The notes: generated from the sequence alone by a model not told the origin. Shown: positions 33,215-43,713, counted from the stretch's first letter. The stretch is 64,000 bases of DNA from Pontibacter aquaedesilientis (GCF_014773225.1 NZ_JACXAJ010000004.1:1-64000); one strand, 5' to 3'. A program made the numbers and translations.

Positions 33215-34294
33215 GTGAACTCCTCTATCCGAAAAATCATCCACATCGACATGGACGCCTTCTTTGCCTCCGTGGAGCAGCGCGACAACCCTGAGCTGCG
33301 CGGGAAACCCGTGGCGGTGGGCGGCTCTCGGGCAAGAGGTGTCGTGGCAGCGGCCAGCTATGAGGCGCGTAAGTTTGGAGTGCATTCGGCGCTGGCATCC
33401 AAAATCGCCGCGCAGCGATGTCCGCAGCTCATCTTCGTAAAGCCCCGCTTTGAGGTATACAGTGCCGTATCACGCCAGATCCGGGAGATATTCCATTCCT
33501 ATACCGACCTGGTGGAGCCTTTGTCACTGGATGAGGCCTACCTCGATGTGACCGAAAACAAGATTGGGATGCCCTCTGCCACGATCATTGCCAACGAAAT
33601 AAGGGCCAGGATTCAGGCAGAAACCGGTCTGACGGCCTCTGCCGGCATTTCTTTCAATAAATTCCTGGCCAAGATCGCCTCGGACATGAACAAACCCAAC
33701 GGTTTCACGCTCATCACCCCGGATAAGGCTGAAGAGTTGGTCGCAGGACTGCTCATCGAGAAGTTTCACGGCATTGGCAAAGTGACGGCTGCCAAAATGC
33801 AGCACATGGGCATCCTCACCGGGGCCGACCTACGGGAGCGATCGGAGGAGGAACTGGTGCGCCATTTTGGCAAGACAGGTCGGTACTATTACCGCATTGC
33901 CCGCGCACAGGACGACCGGGAGGTGCAGCCGCACCGTATCCGAAAATCCATCGGGTCGGAGCGCACCTTTGAGATAGACCTGACGGAAGAAGAAGTGATG
34001 CTGCAAGAGCTCGAAAGACTGTCCAAAGAAGTTGCCCATGACATGGAGCGCCTGCAGGCCACCGCCAAAACGGTTACTGTCAAGATCAAGTACTTTGACT
34101 TTACGCAGAACACCCGCAGCAAAACTTTTCTGAGTGAGTTCAAGTCCGCCGACGCCATCTATACCATTGCCCGGGATTTGCTCCGCACGCCACAGCTGCC
34201 GCAATATCCTGTGCGCCTCTTAGGTGTCACTGCCTCCAGTCTCCTATACCTGCACGACAAACAAGAGGGCTACCAACTGACCCTGGAGTTCTAG
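33215..34294 (+). CDS. dinB: DNA polymerase IV (Y family)
   Basis: 359 aa from GTG 33215. Palm residues in HIDMDAFFASVEQRDNPELRGKPVAVGG (Asp of the first metal site) and SLDEAYLDVT; YEARKFGVHSALASKIAAQRCPQL; thumb HhH IEKFHGIGKVTAAKMQHMGI; little finger from about residue 240 (RKSIGSERTFEIDLTEEE). No beta-clamp-binding motif was examined in detail. Error-prone translesion synthesis. Its stop overlaps that of the convergent TPR gene by 4 nt. Confidence 0.94.
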   Translation: MNSSIRKIIHIDMDAFFASVEQRDNPELRGKPVAVGGSRARGVVAAASYEARKFGVHSALASKIAAQRCPQLIFVKPRFEVYSAVSRQIREIFHSYTDLVEPLSLDEAYLDVTENKIGMPSATIIANEIRARIQAETGLTASAGISFNKFLAKIASDMNKPNGFTLITPDKAEELVAGLLIEKFHGIGKVTAAKMQHMGILTGADLRERSEEELVRHFGKTGRYYYRIARAQDDREVQPHRIRKSIGSERTFEIDLTEEEVMLQELERLSKEVAHDMERLQATAKTVTVKIKYFDFTQNTRSKTFLSEFKSADAIYTIARDLLRTPQLPQYPVRLLGVTASSLLYLHDKQEGYQLTLEF

Positions 34295-35922
34295 CCGGCT
34301 CTTTTCTTGTTCTTCCGGGTGTATTCCCTGGCATGCTGCAGACTTTTCCGGTCACTGTCGGCTTTGGCAGCGGTATTCAGCAGTTTGTCGTAGTAATCCA
34401 CCGCCTTTTGCTTCTCTTTGGCCATTTCAGCTGCTCTTGCTGCGCCGTATAGGCTGTTATACCTGTTGGGCGATATCTTCAAACTGGCGTTATAGGCCTT
34501 TTCGGCTTCGGCAGGCTTCTTAACGAGCAGCAGCATGTCGCCAAGCAACTCCCTTGCCGGCAACACGGCTCCCGGGGTGACCGGGTGCTTGTCCAGGGCA
34601 TCTTCTTTATCGGCGGCCTCGCGCATGGTAGCCAAGGCTTTTTCCTGATCCCCCTTTTGGAATTGCAGCCAGGCCTCTACCGATTTTTGCTGTGCTTCTA
34701 CCTGAGCAGCCCAATAGTTATCTCCCTTCTGGGTGAGCGATTCCTGCAGCTTTTTCAGGTCGGCAATTGCTTCCTCAGCCACTGGGACGTTGCCCGATCT
34801 GGCAGCGCCTATACCTTTGGCAAAGTGTGTAATGGCTTCCGCACCCGGATATTTGTCCCACGGAAAATTCTCAGGAGCACGCACCGGCAAAGCTGCTGCC
34901 GCTTCCCAATTTCCTGTTTCCAGGGAAAGACGGGCCGGTGTAGCAGCCAGAGCATAGGCTGTGGCAAAACTAGGGGCATAGGCCTGCTCCTTTTTCATTT
35001 TCGCTATAACTTCCTGCGCTTTTTTGTCCCATCCCTGCTGCAGGTAGCCATAGGCCATATAGTCGAGCGCATGGGCATAATGCATCGACACTTCCTCCCC
35101 TGACGACTGCCGGAGCGCTGCTTCCGCCGATCTGATATTCCAGTCCACGGCATCCGGCCATTGCCCCAGGCGGATAAAAATATGGCTCGGCATGTGCAGT
35201 GCGTGCGGCACTTCGGGGGCAATGCGGTCATACTCCCTGGCCACCGATATAGCCCGACTGGCCAAGGCAGGGTTGTCGTAGGCATGTATGATATAATGGA
35301 AAAGACCTGGATGATCAGGGGCCTTGGCAAGCAGGTTTTCCAGCATTTCGCCCGCCTTTCGATTCTTGGCAAAGGTCTGATCGTTTTTAGGAGCTGTTGC
35401 CAGTTGTGAGAGGGCATAGAAGGCCGCCGCCTCTACATCATCCGGGAAGGCTTCATGCACTTCCTTGTAGCCTGCCTCAAAGGCCTTCAATTGGTCGGCA
35501 TAGCTCCTGTTCTCCCAGTTTTCATAGAATTTAGCGACAGCATTGATATAAGCCTTTTCTCGGGCAGTGAGGTCTTTCTGTTGCGCCGCTTTTTTAATGG
35601 CGGCTTGCCCTTTCTGCAAATCGGCGTCAGATGGCCGCTCGCCCCAAAGCGGGTGAATCACACTCATGGCAATGCCCCAATGTGCCATGGCGCAATCCGT
35701 TGCAGTCTTGGCTACTGAGGCAAATTCATGCTCGGCCTGCTCATACATCATGTGGTGCATCAGCGCCAGTCCGGTATGAAAGTTTTGTTGGGCTGCAGGG
35801 TTGCAGGAAATTGGCAGGTCGACGGTGCCGTGTTTGGTCTTGTGGCCTTGCGCCAGGGTATAATGAAAGGTTGTGAAAGCGATAAAAAAATAGATGAATG
35901 GTATAAAACAGGCTGTTTTCAT
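34291..35922 (-). CDS. TPR-repeat secreted protein, 543 aa
   Basis: The signal peptide ends near TLAQG. Repeats of about 34 residues are scattered: HTGLALMHHMMYEQAEHEFASVAK, HWGIAMSV, AFEAGYKEVHEAFPDDVEAAAFYALS, AEKAYNASLKISPNRYNSLYGAARAAE and KQKAVDYYDKLL. Conserved His-rich stretches (MHHMMY, ALHMPSHIFIRLGQW, MHYAHALDYMAYGYLQQG) are typical of this widespread uncharacterised family. It is probably periplasmic. No promoter was seen in the 333-nt gap before the metalloprotease gene. Confidence 0.82.
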   Translation of the reverse strand: MKTACFIPFIYFFIAFTTFHYTLAQGHKTKHGTVDLPISCNPAAQQNFHTGLALMHHMMYEQAEHEFASVAKTATDCAMAHWGIAMSVIHPLWGERPSDADLQKGQAAIKKAAQQKDLTAREKAYINAVAKFYENWENRSYADQLKAFEAGYKEVHEAFPDDVEAAAFYALSQLATAPKNDQTFAKNRKAGEMLENLLAKAPDHPGLFHYIIHAYDNPALASRAISVAREYDRIAPEVPHALHMPSHIFIRLGQWPDAVDWNIRSAEAALRQSSGEEVSMHYAHALDYMAYGYLQQGWDKKAQEVIAKMKKEQAYAPSFATAYALAATPARLSLETGNWEAAAALPVRAPENFPWDKYPGAEAITHFAKGIGAARSGNVPVAEEAIADLKKLQESLTQKGDNYWAAQVEAQQKSVEAWLQFQKGDQEKALATMREAADKEDALDKHPVTPGAVLPARELLGDMLLLVKKPAEAEKAYNASLKISPNRYNSLYGAARAAEMAKEKQKAVDYYDKLLNTAAKADSDRKSLQHAREYTRKNKKRAG

Positions 35923-36254
35923 AAGATTGCTGAAGGAAAGGTGAGCCAGGAATATTCAAAGGCAAGGACGCAATGCGTCAATAGAAGCTTAGCGCAGCTT
36001 AGTGGAAAGGAAGCAATCGACAGCCCTTCTTTTTTCATAGGCCGTCCCTTTATTTTACTGTTTTAGAAGCGATTGGTTTAGATCATGGGGAACCGACGGC
36101 ACAAAGCCTCCTGCCTCAGAAATGATTTGTGGGCCCATTAAACCATTTTCTTATTGGCAAGTCTTTGAATTCGGAATCAATTAGTGATTCAGAAAGCATT
36201 TATTCCTATTTTTAACAGTACCTTAATTCCAACTAACCTAACCTTTCACTTTTT
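35923..36254. other. Divergent intergenic gap with no identified gene
   Basis: 332 nt between the TPR gene and the second metalloprotease gene. I see no ORF with support, no exact TAnnTTTG box and no strong hairpin, only small repeats such as ACGCAATGCGT at about 35969-35979. Confidence 0.5.
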
Positions 36255-38765
36255 ATGAGTAAAAATGTACGCTATGCCCGGCTGGCTACTTTGCTGCTGG
36301 CTGGTGCGCTCATAGCACCACCTTCCTTTGCGCAAAGCAAGGAGAAGAAAAAAAAGAAGGCCAAACAGGAGGCCACCACTACACAGGCCACTCCTGCCGC
36401 TGCCCCCAAAAAGGATGACAACGGTGTGAAACCTTACGCCAGCGTCATCACCCCGAATGCCATTACCGACGACGGCCTGTTCAAAGTGCACCGCATCGAC
36501 GAGAAGTATTTCTATGAGATTCCGGACACGCTGCTGAACCGCGACATGCTCATGGTAAGCCGCATCGCCAAAACGGCCACTAACCTGGGTTATGGTGGGG
36601 AGGAACTCAACCGCCAGATGCTGCGCTGGGAAAAGAAAGGAAACCGTATTTTGTTGCGCCTGATCTCTTACCAGAATGTGGCCAGTGACACGCTGGAAAT
36701 CTATCATTCGGTGCAGAACTCTAACCTGGCGCCGGTCATCCAGGCCTTCGATATCAAAGCCTTCAATAACGGTGCTTCGGTGGTAGAGGTCACTGACTTC
36801 TTCTTAAAGGATGTGCCCGCACTTGGTCTGGGCAAGAGACACCGGGAGGAATACAAAGTGAAGCGCCTGGACGACAAGCGTTCCTTTGTTGAAAGCCTGA
36901 AGAGCTTCCCGACAAACATTGAGGCCCGTTCGCTCATGACCTACGAGGCCACTGACCCGCCTGCAAACTCTAGCGCCGGCACGATCTCCGTGGAGCTGAA
37001 TCACTCGATGCTGCTGCTGCCAAAGGTACCGATGCCAGCCCGTAAATTCGATCAGCGCGTGGGTTACTTCACACTCTCTCAAACCGACTACGGCACAGAC
37101 GAGCAACGCGCCGCCAAGCGCCGCTACATCGTGCGCTGGAAACTGGAGCCGAAAGACAAGGAAGCCTATGCCCGTGGTGAACTGGTAGAGCCGGTTAAAC
37201 CGATCGTGTATTACATCGACCCGGCCACACCGATGAAATGGCGCCCATTCCTGAAGCAGGGTGTAGAGGATTGGCAGAAAGCATTTGAGGCCGCTGGTTT
37301 CAAAAACGCGATCATCGCCAAGGACCCGCCAAGCTTCGAGGAAGATCCTGAGTTCAGCACGGAAGATGCCCGTTACTCGGTGATCCGCTATTTCTCTTCT
37401 GAGACGCAAAACGCCTACGGGCCGAACGTGCATGACCCACGTTCCGGCGAAATCCTGGAAAGCCACATTGGCTGGTACCACAACGTGATGAACCTGCTCC
37501 GCAACTGGTACTTTGTGCAGACCGCTGCCATTAACCCGGATGCCCGTGGCATTAAGTTCAAAGACGAGGTGATGGGCGAGTTGATCCGTTTTGTGGCTGC
37601 GCACGAGGTAGGCCATACCCTGGGTTTGCCGCACAACATGGGTTCCAGCGCTGCCTATCCGGTGGAAAAGCTGCGTGACCCCAAGTTTACGAAGGAAATG
37701 GGAACAGCTCCCTCTATCATGGACTATGCCCGTTTCAACTACGTGGCGCAGCCCGAGGACAAGGGTGTGGCGCTTATGCCAGGTATAGGCGTGTACGACA
37801 AGTACTCTGTGAAGTGGGGTTACTCCTATTTCCCGGAAACCAACGGTTACGACAACACAGAGAAGTTGTCGAAGTGGATCCGTGAGAAGGAAAACGACCC
37901 GATGTACCGTTTCGGTCGTCAGCAGGGCAACCCGGTAGACCCGTCCTCCCAAACCGAGGACTTGGGTGACGACGCCATGCTGGCCAGCAACTACGGCATC
38001 CGAAACCTGAAGCGCATTATGCCGCAACTGATCGAGTGGACTTCGGAGGATAATAAGAACTACGATGACCTGCAGGAGATGTACAGCCAGGTGCTCGGGC
38101 AGTGGAACCGCTACATGGGTCACGTAACGGCCAACATCGGCGGGGTGTACGAAAACTACAAAACCTACGACCAGAAGGGCGATGTGTATGCTGCCGTGCC
38201 GAAAGAGAAGCAGCAACGCGCCATGCAGTTTATCAACGAGCAGGGCTTTGCTACGCCAACCTGGATGCTCGACCAGACCATCCTGCGCAAGATCGAGTCA
38301 GCGGGCGCACTGGAGCGCATCCGTACGGCGCAGGTCAACATCCTGAACAATGTGCTGGACCCAAGTCGCATGCAGCGACTGCTGGAGGCGCAGGCTTCGC
38401 TTGGCAGCAAAACCTATACCTTGCCCGAGATGATGGCCGATCTGCGTAACGGCGTGTGGTCTGAAGTGGCGAGTGGCAAAACAGTGGACATGTACCGCCG
38501 CAACCTGCAGCGAGGCTACCTCGACCGCATGGAGTTCCTGATGAAGGAAGAGCAACGCGCCGTTCCTACCAATATGCGTGCTTTTGCCGGCGTTACGTCC
38601 GTAAACCTGTCGCAGTCTGATATCCGTCCGATGGTGCGTGGCGAACTGACTGCCCTGCGCAGCCAGATCAGGACTTCCCTATCGAAGACGTCTGACACCA
38701 TGACCAAGTATCACCTGCAAGACGCACTGGTGCGCATTGATAACATCCTGGACCCAAAAAGTTAA
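36255..38765 (+). CDS. Zinc-dependent metalloprotease (DUF5117/DUF4953 type), second copy
   Basis: 836 aa; signal peptide cleaved near SFAQS, then a Lys-rich low-complexity segment. The active site AAHEVGHTLGLPHNMGSSAAYP is HExxHxxGxxH, with a Met-turn SIMDYARFNYVAQ. DUF5118/5117-like parts precede it (FKVHRIDEKYFYEIPDTLLNRDMLMVSRIAKTA; YFTLSQTDYGTDEQRAAKRRYIVRWKLEP). It shares architecture and short motifs with the protein at 24699 but the copies are well diverged. Probably periplasmic. The promoter is unclear. Confidence 0.9.
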   Translation: MSKNVRYARLATLLLAGALIAPPSFAQSKEKKKKKAKQEATTTQATPAAAPKKDDNGVKPYASVITPNAITDDGLFKVHRIDEKYFYEIPDTLLNRDMLMVSRIAKTATNLGYGGEELNRQMLRWEKKGNRILLRLISYQNVASDTLEIYHSVQNSNLAPVIQAFDIKAFNNGASVVEVTDFFLKDVPALGLGKRHREEYKVKRLDDKRSFVESLKSFPTNIEARSLMTYEATDPPANSSAGTISVELNHSMLLLPKVPMPARKFDQRVGYFTLSQTDYGTDEQRAAKRRYIVRWKLEPKDKEAYARGELVEPVKPIVYYIDPATPMKWRPFLKQGVEDWQKAFEAAGFKNAIIAKDPPSFEEDPEFSTEDARYSVIRYFSSETQNAYGPNVHDPRSGEILESHIGWYHNVMNLLRNWYFVQTAAINPDARGIKFKDEVMGELIRFVAAHEVGHTLGLPHNMGSSAAYPVEKLRDPKFTKEMGTAPSIMDYARFNYVAQPEDKGVALMPGIGVYDKYSVKWGYSYFPETNGYDNTEKLSKWIREKENDPMYRFGRQQGNPVDPSSQTEDLGDDAMLASNYGIRNLKRIMPQLIEWTSEDNKNYDDLQEMYSQVLGQWNRYMGHVTANIGGVYENYKTYDQKGDVYAAVPKEKQQRAMQFINEQGFATPTWMLDQTILRKIESAGALERIRTAQVNILNNVLDPSRMQRLLEAQASLGSKTYTLPEMMADLRNGVWSEVASGKTVDMYRRNLQRGYLDRMEFLMKEEQRAVPTNMRAFAGVTSVNLSQSDIRPMVRGELTALRSQIRTSLSKTSDTMTKYHLQDALVRIDNILDPKS

Positions 38766-38785
38766 TTTCCTGTTTTTTAAATAGC

Positions 38786-38816
38786 AAAAGCCCCGGTTAT
38801 TTTAGCCGGGGCTTTT
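38786..38816 (+). terminator. Rho-independent terminator
   Basis: AAAAGCCCCGG and CCGGGGCTTTT pair over 11 bp, 20 nt after the metalloprotease stop, followed by TATTTATG. Confidence 0.85.
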
Positions 38817-38905
38817 TATTTATGTTTCTGTTGAATATTAACTAAGATATCCTATGCAATAACAGAACTCATTAGCCGCTTTACCGGAAAATCAAATAAT
38901 TCCAG

Positions 38906-38913
38906 TAACTTTG
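38906..38913 (+). promoter_or_regulatory. -7 promoter box of pyrG
   Basis: TAACTTTG fits TAnnTTTG, 25 nt upstream of the pyrG start codon. Confidence 0.6.
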
Positions 38914-38937
38914 TAGCCCATAAGACTAACTCAACTT

Positions 38938-40551
38938 ATGGCTGCTAAATATATATTTGTTACAGGAGGCGTTACCTCCTCTCTCGGTAAAGGTATCATC
39001 TCCGCTTCTCTTGCTAAATTGCTGCAGGCAAGGGGCTTCTCTGTTACAATCCAGAAATTCGACCCTTACATCAACATTGACCCGGGCACGCTCAATCCTT
39101 ATGAGCATGGCGAATGCTTTGTGACCGAAGACGGCGCAGAGACTGACCTGGACCTGGGACACTACGAACGTTTTCTCAACAAAGCCACTTCGCAGGCTAA
39201 TAACGTGACCACCGGTCGCATATATTATCATGTGATCACGCAGGAGCGCCAGGGTGCGTACCTGGGCAAAACCGTGCAGGTAGTGCCGCACATTACCGAC
39301 GAGATCAAGCGCCGCATGCTGCTGCTGGGTGAGTCGGGTGAGTTTGACATCGTGATCACGGAGATCGGTGGATGCGTGGGCGACATTGAGTCCCTGCCAT
39401 TTATCGAGGCTGTCCGGCAGCTGCGCTGGGAACTGGGCGTGAATGAGACCTGCGTGATTCACCTGACGCTGGTGCCTTACCTGAAAGCCGCCGGCGAACT
39501 GAAGACAAAACCTACACAGCATTCGGTACGCGACCTTTCTGAGGCCGGTGTACAGCCGGATATCCTGGTTTGCCGCTCAGAGTACCACATACCTTCCGAT
39601 CTTCGCAAAAAGATTGCCCTGTTCTGTAACGTAAAGCAAAATTCCGTGATCGAATCCATCGATGCAGAGACGATCTATGATGTGCCCTTGCTTATGCGCA
39701 AGGAGAAGTTGGACGAGCGAGTGATCAGTAAACTGAAATTGCCACAGAAAGGCGAGCCTGAGCTGGAAACCTGGAAGGAGTTTTTGGGCCGCCTCAAAAA
39801 CCCAACGGCCGAAGTGAATATTGGCCTGGTGGGTAAGTATGTGGAGTTGCCTGATGCTTACAAGTCGATTGTAGAATCATTTGTACACGCCGGTGCCGCC
39901 AATGAGTGCAAAGTGAACATCAAGTGGTTTCAGTCAGAGAACATCAACAATGAAAACGTAGCCAGCCTGTTACAAGGTATGGACGGCGTGCTGGTAGCCC
40001 CTGGCTTTGGTGAGCGGGGTTTCAAAGGCAAGCTGGAGTCCATTCGCTTTGTGCGGGAGGCCGGTATACCTTTCCTGGGCATTTGCCTGGGCATGCAGTG
40101 CGCTGCAGTGGAGTTTGCCCGCAACGTGCTGGGTCTGGAGAATGCCGCCTCCACGGAGATGGATCCGGAAACGCCATACCCTATTATCGACCTGATGGAA
40201 GACCAGAAAGAAGTAACCCAGAAAGGCGGCACCATGCGACTTGGCGCCTATACCTGTGAACTAAAGAAGGGTTCAAAAGCATTTTCCATATACGGCAAAG
40301 CCAAAATATCGGAGCGTCATCGCCACCGCTATGAGTTCAACAATAACTTCCTGGCCGATTTCGAGAAAGCCGGTATGTTGGCCTCCGGCATTAACCCGGA
40401 TACAGGCCTGGTGGAGGTCATTGAACTGCAGAACCACCCTTGGTTTGTGGCAGCACAGTACCACCCAGAGCTCAAAAGCACGGTTCTGAACCCGCACCCG
40501 CTCTTCGTGAAGTTTGTGAAAGCGGCCATGAATTACACAAAATCTAAATAA
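38938..40551 (+). CDS. pyrG: CTP synthase
   Basis: 537 aa, full length. Synthetase domain: [23 protein letters not shown]-loop at residues 4-25, [39 protein letters not shown]. Glutaminase domain from about 285: [13 protein letters not shown], nucleophile [16 protein letters not shown], and the His/Glu pair in QYHPELKS. It aminates UTP to CTP with glutamine and ATP. It is followed after 33 nt by yidC, so the two probably form an operon. Confidence 0.97.
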   Translation: MAAKYIFVTGGVTSSLGKGIISASLAKLLQARGFSVTIQKFDPYINIDPGTLNPYEHGECFVTEDGAETDLDLGHYERFLNKATSQANNVTTGRIYYHVITQERQGAYLGKTVQVVPHITDEIKRRMLLLGESGEFDIVITEIGGCVGDIESLPFIEAVRQLRWELGVNETCVIHLTLVPYLKAAGELKTKPTQHSVRDLSEAGVQPDILVCRSEYHIPSDLRKKIALFCNVKQNSVIESIDAETIYDVPLLMRKEKLDERVISKLKLPQKGEPELETWKEFLGRLKNPTAEVNIGLVGKYVELPDAYKSIVESFVHAGAANECKVNIKWFQSENINNENVASLLQGMDGVLVAPGFGERGFKGKLESIRFVREAGIPFLGICLGMQCAAVEFARNVLGLENAASTEMDPETPYPIIDLMEDQKEVTQKGGTMRLGAYTCELKKGSKAFSIYGKAKISERHRHRYEFNNNFLADFEKAGMLASGINPDTGLVEVIELQNHPWFVAAQYHPELKSTVLNPHPLFVKFVKAAMNYTKSK

Positions 40552-40584
40552 GCATTAACCAACACACAATTCAATACTTTTTAA

Positions 40585-42426
40585 ATGGATAGAAATCAAG
40601 CTATTGGCTTTGGATTGATTGCCGTGCTTCTGCTGGCTTATTCCTTCTTCTTCTCGGGAACGGGTGATGAAGCCAACAAGACCGCCTTCGAACAAACAGC
40701 CAAAGTAGAGCAGGTACAGACGGGACCTGCAGCCTTGGCCGAAGATGACTCGCTGGCGCAGGTACGACGCGCCGCAGCACTGGGCGCTTTCAGCGCCGTG
40801 GCTACCGGTGAGGCCAGTTCTGCTACCCTCGAGAACGAAAACATGGTAGTGACTTTGAATAGCAAAGGCGGCCAGGTATCGGAAGTTGTGCTCAAGAACT
40901 ATAAGGATTACAAAGGCGAAACCCTCGTGCTTTTCGACAGCAAGAGCAGCCAGACCGATGTGCAGTTTTCGACCAACGACGGCAAAACCGTTAAACTGTC
41001 AGACCTGTATTTCAGGCCATCGGATGTGCAGACCGGGAAAATTGGCGAAGTAGCAACCCAAAGCATTACTTACCGTGCGCAATTAGGCGAAGGCCAGTAC
41101 ATCGACCAGACCTATACCTTGTTCGACAACAGCTTTCAGGTAGGCTACAAGCTTGATTTCAAAGGCCTCAACAACCAGATCAGCGGTGAAAATCTGACCA
41201 TGATCTGGACAGATAAACTGAAGCAGTTGGAGAAAGACATTGCGCAGAACCGTGCCAAGTCCACTATCAACTATTATACCTCCGACGAAAGCTTCGACTA
41301 TCTGTCTATTTCGGAAGGAACCGAAACAGAAACCATTTCGGAGCCAATGAAGTGGGTAGCCAACAAGCAGAATTTCTTTACGGCGGGCATCATTTCGAGC
41401 AACACCTTTGCTGGCGCTAAGATGGAAGCTGTAACCGATCCGGCTGATTCAGTTGTGGTGAAAACGTTGAGCTCCCAAATCCTGATCCCGACGGCTGATG
41501 TGATGAGCGGCAAGGGCGAGTTCACTTACTACTTCGGCCCGAACGACTACAAGATCCTGAAGCACATGGGCAATGAGTTCAACAAGAACCTTGACCTGGG
41601 TTGGGGCATCTTCTCCTATGTAAACAAGTGGATCATCATCCCGGCGTTCGACTTCCTGGAGAACTACATCGGCAACTACGGCATCATCATTATGCTACTG
41701 GTGCTTTACATTAAGCTGATCCTGTTTCCACTGACTTATAAGTCTTTCCTGTCCATGGCGAAAATGAAGGTGCTCAAACCGGAGATTGACGCCATTAAGG
41801 AGCGAAACGATGGCGACATGCAGAAGACGCAGATGGAGACCATGAAGCTATACGGCGAGATGGGCGTAAACCCACTGAGCGGCTGTATTCCGATGGTGCT
41901 GCAGATCCCGATCCTGTTTGCGATGTTCAACTTCTTCCCGAACTCGATCGAACTGCGCCAGGAGGCATTCCTGTGGGCAGACGACCTTTCGACTTACGAT
42001 GTATTCGCCCGTCTGCCGTTCACGATTCCATTCTATGGCGACCACGTGAGTATGTTTACCCTGCTCATGACGGCTTCGACGATTCTGTATACCTGGTCGA
42101 ACAACCAGATGAATACCATGCAGGGACCGATGAAGATGTATACCTACCTGATGCCGATCATCTTCATGTTCGTGCTGAACTCCTTCCCGGCAGGTCTTTC
42201 CTTCTACTACTTCGTGTCCAACATGGTGACATTCGGACAGCAGGCGATCATCCGCAAGTTCGTGGATGAGGGCAAGATCAGAAGAAAGCTGGAGGAGAAC
42301 AGAGACAAGCGCAAGGAAAAGAAGAAATCCGGCGGCCCATCGTTTACGGAGCGTATGCAGGAGGCCATGCGTGCCGCAGCCGATAAAGAGCAGCAGCGTC
42401 GCAATAACCCGAAACTGAAGAAGTAA
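40585..42426 (+). CDS. yidC: Membrane protein insertase YidC
   Basis: 613 aa. One N-terminal membrane anchor (about 6-24), a large periplasmic beta domain (about 60-340), and the conserved Oxa1-like core (about 365-560) with NYGIIIMLLVLYIKLILFPLTYKSFLSMAKMKVLKPEI and GVNPLSGCIPMVLQIPILFAMFNFF. The positively charged C-terminus (EENRDKRKEKKKSGG...) can contact ribosomes. It inserts and folds inner-membrane proteins with or without Sec. A terminator follows. Confidence 0.97.
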   Translation: MDRNQAIGFGLIAVLLLAYSFFFSGTGDEANKTAFEQTAKVEQVQTGPAALAEDDSLAQVRRAAALGAFSAVATGEASSATLENENMVVTLNSKGGQVSEVVLKNYKDYKGETLVLFDSKSSQTDVQFSTNDGKTVKLSDLYFRPSDVQTGKIGEVATQSITYRAQLGEGQYIDQTYTLFDNSFQVGYKLDFKGLNNQISGENLTMIWTDKLKQLEKDIAQNRAKSTINYYTSDESFDYLSISEGTETETISEPMKWVANKQNFFTAGIISSNTFAGAKMEAVTDPADSVVVKTLSSQILIPTADVMSGKGEFTYYFGPNDYKILKHMGNEFNKNLDLGWGIFSYVNKWIIIPAFDFLENYIGNYGIIIMLLVLYIKLILFPLTYKSFLSMAKMKVLKPEIDAIKERNDGDMQKTQMETMKLYGEMGVNPLSGCIPMVLQIPILFAMFNFFPNSIELRQEAFLWADDLSTYDVFARLPFTIPFYGDHVSMFTLLMTASTILYTWSNNQMNTMQGPMKMYTYLMPIIFMFVLNSFPAGLSFYYFVSNMVTFGQQAIIRKFVDEGKIRRKLEENRDKRKEKKKSGGPSFTERMQEAMRAAADKEQQRRNNPKLKK

Positions 42427-42445
42427 TCCTTCGCTATACCTTACC

Positions 42446-42473
42446 AAAAGCCCCGAAGCAGTTCGGGGCTTTT
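42446..42473 (+). terminator. Rho-independent terminator of pyrG-yidC
   Basis: AAAAGCCCCGAA (42446-42457) and TTCGGGGCTTTT (42462-42473) form a 12-bp stem with a T-run. Confidence 0.9.
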
Positions 42474-42527
42474 TTGTTTGGCTATACTTCGCTGTTCTAC
42501 GTATAGCCCTATACCTATATTAGAATC

Positions 42528-43130
42528 ATGCGAAAGAATACACTACCCTATCTCCTATTGCCGCTGTCTTTGCTGGCCGTAATGGGAGCAGCCTGCCAAC
42601 AAAAGGCAGACGACGACAAAACCATTGCCAGCACACACCCCAAGCTGGAAGAGCACCTGCGACGCGACACCGTGCGCATGCCCATTTCCTCGGACGAGAA
42701 CCCTGACCTGTACCAGCGCTACCGCCTGCGCATGGATGCCTACCAGACCGATGAGGCATTCCGGGTGCAGGAAATCTACCGTGGCCAGATGGCACCACTC
42801 AATGAAGCAAGCCACACAGAAGCCACAAAACATCGCACCGCCCTCCAAAAAGGGCTGAAAGAAGGCATTAACTTTGCCGGCCAATATACCATCGTGACGG
42901 TAGGATGCGGTACCACCTGCCAGGAGCATTTCGTGGTGGACCGGAAAGACGGCCAAATTATAGACAAGGTGCAAAGCAGCACCGGTGCCCAGTACAGTCC
43001 CGACAGCCGTATTTTTATTGTGAACCCACCGGACTCTTCGCTTAATTACATCGATTGTCCATACTGCGAGCCCGAGGCCTATGTACTGGAAGGCGGCAAA
43101 CTCCGTAAACTTCCCAAAGGAGGTCAATAA
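42528..43130 (+). CDS. Lipoprotein, 200 aa
   Basis: The lipobox is VMGAAC (Cys near 23). The conserved core GINFAGQYTIVTVGCGTTCQEHFVVDRKDGQI (about 113-144) belongs to a small uncharacterised family also found in Proteobacteria, in which a GCGxxC pair precedes a short beta-strand. Two further Cys occur in DCPYCEPEAYV near the end, so disulfides are likely in the periplasm. Function unknown. The next gene begins 24 nt downstream. Confidence 0.75.
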   Translation: MRKNTLPYLLLPLSLLAVMGAACQQKADDDKTIASTHPKLEEHLRRDTVRMPISSDENPDLYQRYRLRMDAYQTDEAFRVQEIYRGQMAPLNEASHTEATKHRTALQKGLKEGINFAGQYTIVTVGCGTTCQEHFVVDRKDGQIIDKVQSSTGAQYSPDSRIFIVNPPDSSLNYIDCPYCEPEAYVLEGGKLRKLPKGGQ

Positions 43131-43154
43131 CACTTTATCCAAAAGGCTGCAGGT

Positions 43155-43652
43155 ATGTTCGAAGAGACTTTTTTCCTGAAAATATGGTTGATTTTGTCCT
43201 GCCTTCCGCTGGCTATCGGATGCAGCGCTTCTCAGAACACCAAGCAAAAACAGACCGATGAACCTTACTTATTCTTCCAGAAAACTCCCTGTCTGGGGAT
43301 TTGTCCATCCTATGAGGCCACTATCCAGGAAGACGGCAGCATACGCTATGTGGGCTGGGAACATGTACCGGTAAAGGATACTGCCTATTTTAAGTTCACA
43401 CCTGAGGAAATGAAAGAACTCCGGGATGAGGTGGAAAACCTGAATTACCTTTCGCTGCAGCCTGTTTACCTGACAGACTGGAGTGACATGCCCTCCACCA
43501 TCACTGCTTTTTACAATGAGGGACAGGAGGAAAAGCGCGTGAAACACCAGGAAGGTGGTCCAAAGGAATTGCTCGTTTTCCAGGAAGCGTTGCACAAGCG
43601 CCTGATGAGCCTGGCAGAAGAAGAGGCCAGACGCAGACTCCCGAGGCAATAA
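43155..43652 (+). CDS. DUF6438-type protein, 165 aa
   Basis: The N-terminal region is hydrophobic with a Cys at ILSCLPLAIGCS, a likely lipoprotein signal. The core LFFQKTPCLGICPSYEATIQEDGSIRYVGWEHV with the PCxGxCPxY motif is characteristic of DUF6438 proteins. Later, FTPEEMKELRDEVENLNYLSL and DMPSTITAFYNEG match the family. Role unknown. It is probably co-transcribed with the upstream lipoprotein, and the hairpin at 43714-43754 ends the unit. Confidence 0.8.
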   Translation: MFEETFFLKIWLILSCLPLAIGCSASQNTKQKQTDEPYLFFQKTPCLGICPSYEATIQEDGSIRYVGWEHVPVKDTAYFKFTPEEMKELRDEVENLNYLSLQPVYLTDWSDMPSTITAFYNEGQEEKRVKHQEGGPKELLVFQEALHKRLMSLAEEEARRRLPRQ

Positions 43653-43713
43653 CACGCCTCTAAACAATAAAGCAGTTCCACGGGACGTTAATTAAAAAGA
43701 TAACCCATCGAAG

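Noticed and set aside
36804-38216. 470-codon open frame on the minus strand inside the second metalloprotease gene
   Set aside because: It is the antisense of a well-supported protease gene and shows no recognisable protein pattern; long antisense frames are expected in GC-rich coding DNA.
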